DNA from: Paenibacillus sp. FJAT-26967
Lineage (GTDB): Bacteria; Bacillota; Bacilli; Paenibacillales; NBRC-103111
Assembly: GCF_001541095.1 (NCBI RefSeq)
Contig: NZ_LMXH01000003.1
Location: 310,001-374,000, forward strand
Direction: 5' to 3'
DNA length: 64,000 nucleotides
A program made the position numbers and the translations under genes. The notes beneath the pieces were generated by a model, which was given only the letters and a program-made list of their open reading frames with translations, made no database searches and was not told the origin of the DNA. Within the stretch, counting starts at the first letter, position 1. Every line of letters starts with the position of its first letter. This document shows positions 15,423-24,233 of this stretch, in pieces.

Positions 15423-16319
15423 TTACTTGACTTCAATCCCTTTGGTCCAGGTATTCACTTTATCTGCGTTAGCTTCGACCCATTCCTTGGCGGCATCTTC
15501 GGGAGATTTGCCTTCCTGGATGGCTACCATGACCTGTGCCATGTCCTCTGCTGTCCATTCGAACTGGTCGAGGAATTGATGAGCGGCAGGCTGGTCTTCT
15601 TTGAGTTCTTTACGTACCATCGTATGGATTTGTTCGGCACCGCCGTATACGTTCTTCGGATCTTCAAGATATTTCAGATCCATCTTGGCGAATTTCCAGT
15701 GAGGTGTCCACCCGGTTACGACGATCGGTTTCTTCTGATCATAGGCTTTTTGAAGCTCTTGGGCCATGGCGGCCGATGAGCTCTCTACGAGCTTGTATTC
15801 GGACAGCGCATAATCTTTGACGGCTTGTTCCGTTGCCATCATAATACCTGCGCCGGGTTCAATCCCGATCAGCTGGTTGTTCAAAGATTTGGCAACCTCA
15901 GGTTTTTTCAAATCCTCGATGGACTTGATATCCATATAAGCCGGCACGGCTAATCCTGTCTTGGTTCCGTCCAGATTCGGGCCGAGGTCTTCCATGCTGC
16001 CCTTGTATTTCTCTACATAAGAGGCGTGTGTGCTCGGCAGCCAGGCGGCTACCATGGCATCCGCACTGCCGTCGGCAACACCGGCCCACATCGGCCCTGC
16101 GTCAACCTGAAGCATCTCCACTTTGTAGTTCATTTTAGTTTCCAGGACGTGCTTAACCACATTCGTACTCGCAATTTCAGAGTCCCAGGCAACGTAAGCA
16201 AGCTTAATCGTCTTTTGCTTCTCTCCGCTCCCTGTACCATTCGAACAGCCTGCCACGAGGAATACCGCTAACACGACGGACAACCATACACTCCACTTTT
16301 TAAAAGTAATCTTAAACAC
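15423..16319 (-). CDS. opuAC: Glycine betaine/proline ABC transporter substrate-binding lipoprotein
   Basis: A 298-residue protein with a lipoprotein signal (VFLVAGC). The OpuAC/ProX-type domain begins with KLAYVAWDSEIASTNV. Trp residues typical of the aromatic cage that holds the quaternary ammonium group are visible (AWDSE, GPMWAG, VTGWTPHWKF). It delivers osmoprotectants such as glycine betaine to the permease encoded 10 bases upstream. Last gene of a three-gene operon in the order ATPase, permease, binding protein, as in B. subtilis opuA. Confidence 0.93.
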   Translation of the reverse strand: MFKITFKKWSVWLSVVLAVFLVAGCSNGTGSGEKQKTIKLAYVAWDSEIASTNVVKHVLETKMNYKVEMLQVDAGPMWAGVADGSADAMVAAWLPSTHASYVEKYKGSMEDLGPNLDGTKTGLAVPAYMDIKSIEDLKKPEVAKSLNNQLIGIEPGAGIMMATEQAVKDYALSEYKLVESSSAAMAQELQKAYDQKKPIVVTGWTPHWKFAKMDLKYLEDPKNVYGGAEQIHTMVRKELKEDQPAAHQFLDQFEWTAEDMAQVMVAIQEGKSPEDAAKEWVEANADKVNTWTKGIEVK

Positions 16320-16329
16320 CCCTGTATGT

Positions 16330-17163
16330 TTAGTTGGTTTTATTCTTGAAAATATTTTGCGTCAAACGGTCGAGCAGGATGGCCATAATGACAATGGCGA
16401 TCCCGGCTTCAAAGCCTATGCCGGTCTTGGCTTGCGTGACTGCCCGGTATACATGGGCGCCGACACCTTGAGCGCCGATCATGGAAGAGATCACGACCAT
16501 GGACAGCGAGAGCATGATGGTCTGGTTCACACCGGCCATAATGGTAGGCATCGCTATCGGCAGCTGGAGCTTAAACAGCTTCTGCGCCGGTGTGGAGCCG
16601 AATGCGTCGGCAGCTTCCACAAGCTCTTCCGGCACTTGCCGGATGCCGAGATTGGTCAGGCGGATGGTCGGCGGAATCGCGAAAATAACAGATGCGATTA
16701 CACCGGGTACAACGCCGAGCGAGAAGAAAGAGACAGCCGGCAGCAAGTAAACGAATGCCGGCATCGTCTGCATGAAATCAAGCACGGGCGTGATGATATT
16801 CTGCATCAAAGTGTTGCGCGAACATAGAATTCCGATCGGCACGCCTATTACGATGGAGAGAATGGAGGCGGTGAGCACAAGCGCCAGCGATTGCATCGAG
16901 AGCTCCCAGAAGCCCAGGTTATCGATGAGCAGAAGTCCGATAAGCGCAAATAACGCGATTCTCCATCTGCCGATCCAGTAGGCCAGTGCGGTGATGATCA
17001 GAATGAGCACGAGAGCAGGAAGAGCCGTTAGCGCGGATTCAATGGTTCCGACCATGAATCCGATGACGGCTTTGATCGCATCAAATAATGGAGCGAAATT
17101 CGTAGTAAGCCAGTCCTCCAGCGCTTCGACCCAGCTGCCGAGCGGCAGTTTAGGGAAATTCAT
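16330..17163 (-). CDS. opuAB: Glycine betaine ABC transporter permease
   Basis: A 277-residue integral membrane protein of the BPD_transp_1 type with about seven helices. The EAA loop reads EAADAFGSTPAQKLFKLQLPIAMPTIMAG, the segment that docks on the ATPase. The preceding PAFVYLLPAVSFFSLG is typical of the OpuAB/ProW family. The start overlaps the ATPase stop by four bases (ATGA), giving tight coupling. Confidence 0.93.
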   Translation of the reverse strand: MNFPKLPLGSWVEALEDWLTTNFAPLFDAIKAVIGFMVGTIESALTALPALVLILIITALAYWIGRWRIALFALIGLLLIDNLGFWELSMQSLALVLTASILSIVIGVPIGILCSRNTLMQNIITPVLDFMQTMPAFVYLLPAVSFFSLGVVPGVIASVIFAIPPTIRLTNLGIRQVPEELVEAADAFGSTPAQKLFKLQLPIAMPTIMAGVNQTIMLSLSMVVISSMIGAQGVGAHVYRAVTQAKTGIGFEAGIAIVIMAILLDRLTQNIFKNKTN

Positions 17164-18359
17164 GATCCGTCACCTGCTCCCGGATCGGCATTGCCGGCCA
17201 GAGCGGATAGAACGGCGCCTTTAATGACAATTCCTTTTAATTTTTCATTCTCATCCACTACCGCAACCGGAAGCTTGGCTTCCCCCATCATTTCGAACAA
17301 TTCGTTGAGGTGGGTGTCCGGCTTTGCTTTGGGAATGGTGCGCTGCATAACAGCTTCCAGTGTCTGATTATCTTTAATGGCCTGGGATGCATCCTCTGCC
17401 GTAACGACGCCGAGAAGTTTCATCCCTTTATCGGTTATGTACAAGCTGGATACCCCGCTGTCGCGCATCAGCTGCAGGGCTACACGAGGTCCGCGCTCTA
17501 AGGCGATTGTCTCCGGCTTCTTCATGACATGAGAAGCGGTGAGTACCTTGGACAAATCCACGTCCTCCACAAACCGTTCCACATATCTGTTCGCGGGCTG
17601 AATCAAGATTTCTTCGGGCGTACCAATTTGTACGATCGCGCCATCTTTCATCAGTGCGATCCGGTCACCGATTCGCAGTGCTTCGTCCAGATCGTGCGTA
17701 ATGAACACGATGGTCTTCTTCAGGCGTGCCTGGAGCTCCAATAATTCGACCTGCATATCTCTGCGGATAAGCGGGTCCAGAGCGCTGAATGCTTCATCCA
17801 TGAGCAGAATCTCGGGATCATTGGCCAGCACACGTGCCAGACCTACGCGCTGCTGCATCCCTCCGCTTAGCTGATCGGGCTTGCTGTTCTCCCAGCCTTC
17901 CAGGCCGACTGATTTGAGTGCGGTCCGGGCCAGCTCCGTTCTTTTTTTCGATGCTATGCCTTGGATTTCCAAGCCGTATTCGGCATTCTCCAGGACGGTC
18001 CGATGGGGAAATAACCCGAATTTCTGAAATACCATACCGATATTCTTTCTTCTGAACTGGCGCAGCTGCTCTTGATTCATTTTCAGAACATCGGTCCCGT
18101 TAAACAGAATCTGACCCCCGGTCGGTTCGATCAATCGGTTCAACAAGCGAACCAGTGTAGACTTGCCACTTCCCGAGAGTCCCATAATGACAAAGATTTC
18201 TCCTTGTTCAATCGCAAACTCCGCCTTGTTCACTCCGACTGTCAGCTTATGTTCTTTCAGAATTTTCTCTTTAGACCAGCCGTCCTTCAGCAATGGCAAA
18301 GCTCGTTTGGGATCTTGCCCGAAAACTTTGGTAAGCTCTTTTACCTCAATAATAGGCAT
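17160..18359 (-). CDS. opuAA: Glycine betaine ABC transporter ATPase with CBS pair
   Basis: A 399-residue ATPase. It has a Walker A GLSGSGKST, the LSGGMQQRVGLARVLA signature, a Walker B ILLMDEAFSALD and the switch HDLDEA. A C-terminal pair of CBS domains (residues about 280-395) follows; in OpuA systems these sense ionic strength or nucleotides such as c-di-AMP. The N-terminal extension (KVFGQDPKRALPLLKDGWSKEKIL) is typical of OpuAA/ProV. First gene of the operon, transcribed away from the GbsR-like gene. Confidence 0.94.
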   Translation of the reverse strand: MPIIEVKELTKVFGQDPKRALPLLKDGWSKEKILKEHKLTVGVNKAEFAIEQGEIFVIMGLSGSGKSTLVRLLNRLIEPTGGQILFNGTDVLKMNQEQLRQFRRKNIGMVFQKFGLFPHRTVLENAEYGLEIQGIASKKRTELARTALKSVGLEGWENSKPDQLSGGMQQRVGLARVLANDPEILLMDEAFSALDPLIRRDMQVELLELQARLKKTIVFITHDLDEALRIGDRIALMKDGAIVQIGTPEEILIQPANRYVERFVEDVDLSKVLTASHVMKKPETIALERGPRVALQLMRDSGVSSLYITDKGMKLLGVVTAEDASQAIKDNQTLEAVMQRTIPKAKPDTHLNELFEMMGEAKLPVAVVDENEKLKGIVIKGAVLSALAGNADPGAGDGS

Positions 18360-18410
18360 GTGGACCTCCTTTCATGGGTCTATTGAACTTGTTTACTAAC
18401 TTCTCACAAG

Positions 18411-18438
18411 TGTATAGGGTTCACTTTTTAAACGTCAA
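18411..18438 (-). promoter_or_regulatory. opuA operon promoter
   Basis: Read on the minus strand: -35 TTGACG (18433-18438), 16-base spacer, -10 TATACA (18411-18416). It lies about 50 bases before the ATPase start, with AGGAGG in between. Confidence 0.65.
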
Positions 18439-18458
18439 ACTTCATATACGCTTATAAA

Positions 18459-18500
18459 TGTACGTACAGTTTTAACTTTACATACTATACGTATGGTATG
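18459..18500. promoter_or_regulatory. Palindromic operator candidates for the GbsR-like repressor
   Basis: TGTACGTACA (18459-18468) is a perfect 10-base palindrome. At 18481-18500 a 20-base palindrome, CATACTATAC followed by GTATGGTATG, has one mismatched pair. Both lie between the divergent opuA operon and the GbsR-like gene, the expected place for an operator. Confidence 0.55.
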
Positions 18501-18614
18501 CTCTGTATTCCTTGGAATCCCTTCCGGGCTTCTTCTTTACTTCTAAAGGGTAGTTTGATTACAATACAGAATAGAGGTTTGCAGGCTTAGACCTAATCCT
18601 CGGGAGGGAACCCC

Positions 18615-19196
18615 ATGAACGATCTTAATGGCTTTACAGCAGAGCAAATTCAAAGAATTCAAAAAAACCGCGAGCGGGTAATCGACTCCATCGGCAAAAA
18701 TATGGACCTATATGGAATTACCTTGTCCATCGGACATTTATACGGGTATATGTACTTTAACAACGGGCCGGTAACATTAGATGAACTGAGTCAATCGATG
18801 GGGATGAGCAAGACATCCATGAGCACGGGCGTGCGGACCTTGATGGATTTGAAAATGATCGATAAAGTATGGGGCAAAGGAACACGGAAAGACCTTTACG
18901 AAGTTGAACCGGACTGGTACCAGAACTTTAGTGATTATTTCTCGATTAAATGGCGCAAGGCCATTGAGGGGAATATGAATGTGTTAAATAAATCATTGCG
19001 CGAAATTGAGGAGATGAAGAAGGAGAACGAAGCGAATGAACCGCTTCTTGGCGTGCTGCAGGAGGATGAGCTCAAAATCACTCAGGCGCTTGATTATTAT
19101 AAGTGGCTGATCCGGCTGATTGAGACGCTGGAGACAGGCAGGATCTTCGATTTCATCCCCAAAGAGCAGCGAAGCGATGGCGTCAAGGAAGAGTAA
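18615..19196 (+). CDS. GbsR/OpcR-type MarR-family repressor
   Basis: A 193-residue regulator of the GbsR branch: a winged helix (VTLDELSQSMGMSKTSMSTGVRTL, then MIDKVWGKGTRKDLYEV) followed by a helical C-terminal half. In Bacillus, GbsR and OpcR sense choline and repress glycine-betaine synthesis or choline uptake genes. The divergent position next to opuA suggests it controls that operon. Start ATG follows GGGAGGG. Confidence 0.88.
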   Translation: MNDLNGFTAEQIQRIQKNRERVIDSIGKNMDLYGITLSIGHLYGYMYFNNGPVTLDELSQSMGMSKTSMSTGVRTLMDLKMIDKVWGKGTRKDLYEVEPDWYQNFSDYFSIKWRKAIEGNMNVLNKSLREIEEMKKENEANEPLLGVLQEDELKITQALDYYKWLIRLIETLETGRIFDFIPKEQRSDGVKEE

Positions 19197-19230
19197 TCCC
19201 GGCTGTCGTGTACATATATAAATCGGACAC

Positions 19231-19268
19231 AAAGACTGGCGTAAGCGTAGAGCTTACCCAGTCTTTTT
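19231..19268 (+). terminator. Terminator after the GbsR-like gene
   Basis: Stem AAAGACTGGCGTAAGC with GCTTACCCAGTCTTT around a 5-base loop, followed by a T-run. Confidence 0.85.
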
Positions 19269-19473
19269 AATTCGGGCGAATCTATAGGAACATGCCGTAG
19301 TTTCTGTGTCCAAGCGGCGAGTTTGCCGGTAAGCGGATTGAATAGATACGGGAACCTGAATTTTTTGTCGAAAAATAAACTTTTTATCCGTGCGCGATCA
19401 GGTTTTCACCCTATCCAAAATGGATTAAAATAATGGAAAAAGGTCTATTTTCCCGGGGTAGGAGTAGGTGCGT

Positions 19474-19845
19474 ATGTTGACTAATGAAAGACTTGCAGAT
19501 TATGTCGTGCTTATGAACGAGGCCAGAGAGCTCTCCAACAAGGCGAACAGCAAAGCGTACGCACTCCGGCAGGATGCTATTCGTCTTGGATTCGAAGCAA
19601 CCGCTGCAGCGGATCATGCGGTATTAATAGCGGATATCGTGCAAGAAAATAAAGATCCGTCGAGCATGCCTAAACTGATTCATGCCAGCCGGGACGCCGC
19701 CGCGAAAGCCGCTGAAGCCACTTTGAAGGCTCTCGAAGCGATTAAGAAGGCCAATGAGGCGGACCATGAATCGACCGAAGCTTTTGAACGTACACGTATC
19801 GCTGCCGAGAATTTAACGGAAGCTTTGAATAGGGAAGGCTATTGA
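19474..19845 (+). CDS. Small alanine-rich helical protein, function unknown
   Basis: A 123-residue protein, almost wholly helical and rich in Ala, Glu and Lys (SRDAAAKAAEATLKALEAIKKA), with a likely coiled-coil in its second half. No known domain or signal peptide. The ATG at 19474 has GGAG nine bases upstream; a GTG at 19468 is too close to it. Single-gene unit with its own terminator. Confidence 0.7.
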   Translation: MLTNERLADYVVLMNEARELSNKANSKAYALRQDAIRLGFEATAAADHAVLIADIVQENKDPSSMPKLIHASRDAAAKAAEATLKALEAIKKANEADHESTEAFERTRIAAENLTEALNREGY

Positions 19846-19863
19846 CAGCAGACGCGGATGCAG

Positions 19864-19886
19864 ACACCCCTATGGGGTGTTTTTTT
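19864..19886 (+). terminator. Terminator
   Basis: ACACCCC-TAT-GGGGTGT followed by seven T. Ends the small helical gene and faces the minus-strand regulator. Confidence 0.88.
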
Positions 19887-19897
19887 GTGGGCTGCTT

Positions 19898-22153
19898 TTA
19901 ATTTTCCCTCAGACGTGTATTTCTGCGGTATTCGCTCGGTGTTTTGCCGGTCCATTTCTTGAACATCCGGTTGAACGAAGTAATATTGCGGTAACCGATC
20001 TGCTGGCCGACATCGATAATATTCAGCTCTGTACCGGACAGCAGCTCCTGAGCCTTGTTGATCCGGATCACGTTCAGATGGTCGCTGAAATTATTACCGG
20101 TTTTCTCTTTAATATAGACGGACAAGTAAGCACTCGACATATGAAGCCGGTCCGCCAAATTCTCCAGAGAAAGATCCTCTCCGTATCTGGTGTGAAGTGA
20201 ATTCATGACGAACGTGATGATTGGATCATGTTCGTCTTTTTTCTCATGAATAAGAATTGCGGCCGTATACAAAAGCTCCTGGAACGCATGGGTATATTCA
20301 TCGAGTGTACAGCTTTCCCGCAGCCGCTGCATCAGCGGTTTAAGCGACCAGGAGGCGCCTTGATCAATTTTATAAATCTCCATAAACTTCCATACTTTGG
20401 TACAGACTGATTCTGCAAAATGCCGGAATTGGTGGATGCTCGCTTCCTTGACCATCATTTCATCAAGCTGACGGCGGACCAATTCCATGGCGCCTCCATC
20501 ATCGCCAGCCTGCAGGCAAGCGTTCAGCTCCTGATCTTGGGCAGGGTTCAGGGCGAACGTAGCATGAATCGGGCGGCTTCCGAGCATGATCTGGGTCTCG
20601 TCTTCCAGCTTGGCTTGACTTGCGAAGTCCAGTACCTGGCGATAGGCATGGCTGAACTGGGAAGAGTGCTCGAACCAGGAGCTGACCGCGACTGTAGCGA
20701 GGCAATACTCTTTGTTATGTTCGAAAATGGAACGGATTTCCTTTATACATTCATTTAGCGTTTCTTTATCACATGGGCCGTTAATGACGGTCAGGATCTG
20801 ATTTTTCTCCATTTGAAACGTATGAGAAGCCGGGATGCGCTCCGTCACAATCATATCCAGGTGATTCCGGTAATAGGAGGCCAGCCGGTCGTTAGACAAA
20901 GGGGCTTCTCCAGCCGGGTGGTTACGGAACCGAAGTTCATAGAGAATGACCATGAAGTTCTCATCACGGGCCAGAAATTCTTTCCATTCGTTAATGTCCG
21001 TATGTATGCTCTTCAATTTGTTGATGTAATTATACTGGGTCAGAATCGACTGTTTGCTCGCCAGCTCGCTGCGCACTTCATTCTTCTCGACATTAAGATC
21101 ACGGATTTTCTGCTGAATGACCGCAAATTCATGGAAAGCGCTCGGAGCTCCGGCGTTTTCTTCCTGCTCAATGGAGGAGATGAGCTGTTTGACCGGACGG
21201 CTGATCTTGCGGCTGCTGTAGAAAGACACGGCTAGCGCAATCCCGACCGAAATAAGAAAAATCACCAGCAAGGTGAAATTTAACTTGCGCAGCTGAGCAG
21301 CCATGCTGGCATCGGGAACCGCGGTGATGTAAGTTAGGCCTTCCTCGTCTTTCTGGCTGAAATAATAGATCCCTTCCTTCAGCATGACACCGGAACTGGC
21401 CAGATTCTGAGGTAGCTTATCCGCGTTTGAATCATAGGCAGACTGAATTAGAACGCTTCCATCTGTGTCCAGCACAAAAAAACGCAGCGATTCATCGGTC
21501 TCGCCCATAAAAGCCTGCTGGGTTTTCCCGATATCCATAAACGCAGTGATCAAATATCTGCTTCCGGGAAGTCTTAAGGAAACAGGAAGCAGCCGTTTAT
21601 GATCGGGCTGGCTAGGCTCATGCTGGAAGACGGATGCAGGCAGAATCGTGAAAGTCTTCATTTCGGTCAGCAGTTCTTCCCAGTAAGCGGCGGGATAGTC
21701 CCGGCTTGTGTAAAGAAGATCGAATTGTTCCTTGGCTGTGCTGCTTCCTTCTTTATCCAGGACGAGGGAGCCGGAGCCGAAATGGATCATGATATTATCC
21801 AGGAACAGCTGCGGATTCGTTACGTCGGAGCGAAGGGCGGGAATTATCGTTTTGGCCTGCAGGTAATTGATTTCGGACTCCGTTTTGGTCGTTAACTGCC
21901 GGTTAAAGCCCACCACATCCGAATGGTTATAATAATTGAAGAGAACGGTTTTGATCCGGGAGAAATGGGTGCTGTATCGTTCGGCCGTGTTTTTGAGCAC
22001 CAATTGGTTATTCGTAATGAGCTCACTTTGATACTTGGATTTGAAGAAAGCAAAGGCGGTCAGCGCAAACGTGACAAACAATAAAATGATGACCAGAAAA
22101 CTGAGCAGAGTGGTGAAGAAAAAAGAAGATCGTCTGGACTTTGTCAGATTCAT
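19898..22153 (-). CDS. YesN-like membrane-bound AraC-family regulator
   Basis: A 751-residue regulator. It has a transmembrane helix near residues 12-32, an extracellular sensing region (about 33-290), a second helix (about 293-312) and a HAMP-like linker. A cytoplasmic region ends in an AraC double helix-turn-helix (LSLENLADRLHMSSAYLSVYI, then IDVGQQIGYRNITSFNRMFKKWTGKTPSEYR). This is the common Paenibacillus type of one-component sugar sensor. It is divergent from a sugar ABC operon, which is its likely target. Confidence 0.88.
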   Translation of the reverse strand: MNLTKSRRSSFFFTTLLSFLVIILLFVTFALTAFAFFKSKYQSELITNNQLVLKNTAERYSTHFSRIKTVLFNYYNHSDVVGFNRQLTTKTESEINYLQAKTIIPALRSDVTNPQLFLDNIMIHFGSGSLVLDKEGSSTAKEQFDLLYTSRDYPAAYWEELLTEMKTFTILPASVFQHEPSQPDHKRLLPVSLRLPGSRYLITAFMDIGKTQQAFMGETDESLRFFVLDTDGSVLIQSAYDSNADKLPQNLASSGVMLKEGIYYFSQKDEEGLTYITAVPDASMAAQLRKLNFTLLVIFLISVGIALAVSFYSSRKISRPVKQLISSIEQEENAGAPSAFHEFAVIQQKIRDLNVEKNEVRSELASKQSILTQYNYINKLKSIHTDINEWKEFLARDENFMVILYELRFRNHPAGEAPLSNDRLASYYRNHLDMIVTERIPASHTFQMEKNQILTVINGPCDKETLNECIKEIRSIFEHNKEYCLATVAVSSWFEHSSQFSHAYRQVLDFASQAKLEDETQIMLGSRPIHATFALNPAQDQELNACLQAGDDGGAMELVRRQLDEMMVKEASIHQFRHFAESVCTKVWKFMEIYKIDQGASWSLKPLMQRLRESCTLDEYTHAFQELLYTAAILIHEKKDEHDPIITFVMNSLHTRYGEDLSLENLADRLHMSSAYLSVYIKEKTGNNFSDHLNVIRINKAQELLSGTELNIIDVGQQIGYRNITSFNRMFKKWTGKTPSEYRRNTRLREN

Positions 22154-22366
22154 GCCTCGTACTCCTTAAATTGTGTTAAGTCTATTGTACAGGGTGAATG
22201 TTAACCGAGTGTATGATCACATTTTTTGATCCTTGCCCTTTTTTTAGAAACGTACGTAAAGCCGCATAAATAAAGATAAGTGAATAGGCAGAGCACCTTC
22301 CCCCAGGTAAGATCGGAGTACGGAACGCAGGTTCTAACCCCATTACAGGAAGGAAGGTGAAACTCA

Positions 22367-23272
22367 TTGGGTATCGTACTCAGACGTATCCGGAAAAACG
22401 CGGATCTGTATCTTTTGTTTCTGCCTGTGGTTGTTTATTTCCTCGTTTTTGAATACGGGCCCATGTACGGAGTCCAAATCGCATTCAAGAACTTTGTAGC
22501 GACCAAAGGAATCTGGGGGAGTGAATGGGTAGGGCTCAAACATTTCCAGCGATTCTTTGACAGTTATTATTTCTGGAGACTGATTAAAAATACGCTCGGC
22601 ATCGGACTCTACCAATTAGCCGTCGGTTTTCCGATTCCGATTCTTCTTGCCCTCATGATCAATGAGGTCCGTTCCTCCGGTTACAGACGATTTGTTCAAA
22701 CGGTCACCTACGCGCCGCATTTTCTATCGACTGTCGTTGTAGCGGGTATGATCACCATGTTCCTTTCACCGCAGAGCGGTCTGGTCAATCTGCTGATTCA
22801 GGCATTCGGCGGCGAGCCGGTCTCATTCATGACGGAACCCGGATGGTTTAAATCCATTTATGTCTGGTCCGGTGTCTGGCAGCATATGGGCTGGAGCTCC
22901 ATTATTTACTTGGCGGCCCTGGCCGGAATCGATCCGCAGCTACATGAAGCTGCCAGAGTTGACGGAGCCAGCCGGCTGCGGCGGATCTGGCACATTAATT
23001 TACCGGGTATTATGCCGACTGTGGTGGTTCTGCTCATTCTGGAGGTAGGCACGGTACTCGGCGTCGGTTTTGAGAAAGTGTTTCTCCTGCAGAACTCGCT
23101 TAATACGGCATCCTCCGAGGTTATCTCTACGCATGTTTATAAAAGCGGGATACTGGGGGCCCAGTACAGCTTCTCGGCAGCCGTCGGTTTGTTTAATTCC
23201 GTTATTAATTTCATCCTGCTGATTCTCGTTAACCGGATCGCCCGTAGGGTTAATCAGACCAGCTTGTGGTAG
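22367..23272 (+). CDS. Sugar ABC transporter permease, LplB type
   Basis: A 301-residue membrane protein of the MalF/LplB class with six helices and the EAA loop HEAARVDGASRLRRIWHINLPGI. It begins at TTG after AGGAAGGTG. It forms a heterodimer with the permease encoded 15 bases downstream. The substrate is probably an oligosaccharide, judged only by family. No ATPase gene is present; such systems usually share an MsmX-like ATPase. Confidence 0.9.
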   Translation: MGIVLRRIRKNADLYLLFLPVVVYFLVFEYGPMYGVQIAFKNFVATKGIWGSEWVGLKHFQRFFDSYYFWRLIKNTLGIGLYQLAVGFPIPILLALMINEVRSSGYRRFVQTVTYAPHFLSTVVVAGMITMFLSPQSGLVNLLIQAFGGEPVSFMTEPGWFKSIYVWSGVWQHMGWSSIIYLAALAGIDPQLHEAARVDGASRLRRIWHINLPGIMPTVVVLLILEVGTVLGVGFEKVFLLQNSLNTASSEVISTHVYKSGILGAQYSFSAAVGLFNSVINFILLILVNRIARRVNQTSLW

Positions 23273-23287
23273 AAAGGGGACTTTGCT

Positions 23288-24169
23288 ATGCTCGAAACCC
23301 GTTCGGACAAATGGTTAACGGGCGTGATTGCCGTACTGCTGGCCTTCGTTTCCCTGCTCGTCCTGTATCCGCTAGTATATGTGTTCTCGGCATCGCTGAG
23401 CAACCCGGCAGCGGTATTTCAAGGGCAGATGTGGCTGTGGCCGGTCGATCTAACCTTAACCGGATATAAGCGGCTCTTCCAGAACTCCGAGATCTTGATC
23501 GGGTACAGGAATACGCTTCTCTACACGGTAGCAGGGACGGCCATTAATCTCGTCATGACGATTGCAGCCGCCTATCCGTTATCCCGGAGAGACTTCTACG
23601 GCCGGAACTTCTTCACCATGATGATCGTGTTTACGATGTTTTTCAGCGGCGGAATGATTCCGACCTATTTGCTGGTCAAGAACCTGGGGCTGCTGAACAC
23701 CTTCTGGGCCATGGTGCTTCCTTCCGCTTTATCGGTATGGAACATCCTGATCATGCGGACGTTTTTCCAGAACAGCATTCCGCATGAGATCGAGGAGGCC
23801 GCTTCGATGGATGGGTCTTCCAACCTTCAGACGCTTTGGCGGATTGTGCTCCCGTTATCGGTACCCATTCTTGCCGTCATGGTACTCTTCTATAGTGTCG
23901 GGCACTGGAATTCGTATTTCAGCGCTCTGGTCTATTTATCGGACCGGGACAAATATCCGCTGCAGCTTATTCTGCGCGAGATCCTGCTCCAGGGGGAGAT
24001 GCAGGAAATGGTGGACGTCCGGGAAGGGACGCTGTCCAACAGTCTGCTTGATGCGGAAGCGATCAAATATGCGTCTGTGATCGTGGCTAATCTGCCCATG
24101 CTCATTCTTTACCCCTTTCTACAAAAGTATTTCGTGAAAGGCGTCATGATTGGAGCCATCAAAGGTTAA
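23288..24169 (+). CDS. Sugar ABC transporter permease, YtcP type
   Basis: A 293-residue MalG-class permease with about six helices and the EAA loop EEAASMDGSSNLQTLWRIVLPLSVP. It is the second half of the permease pair. It has the long insertion typical of the YtcP/LplC subgroup (KYPLQLILREILLQGEMQEM) before the last helices. Start ATG after AAAGGGGA. Confidence 0.9.
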   Translation: MLETRSDKWLTGVIAVLLAFVSLLVLYPLVYVFSASLSNPAAVFQGQMWLWPVDLTLTGYKRLFQNSEILIGYRNTLLYTVAGTAINLVMTIAAAYPLSRRDFYGRNFFTMMIVFTMFFSGGMIPTYLLVKNLGLLNTFWAMVLPSALSVWNILIMRTFFQNSIPHEIEEAASMDGSSNLQTLWRIVLPLSVPILAVMVLFYSVGHWNSYFSALVYLSDRDKYPLQLILREILLQGEMQEMVDVREGTLSNSLLDAEAIKYASVIVANLPMLILYPFLQKYFVKGVMIGAIKG

Positions 24170-24233
24170 AGGAGGCCTCACGGCCGGATAGAAATGAACA
24201 TCCGATTATTTTACATTTGGGGAGGAAAAAAAG

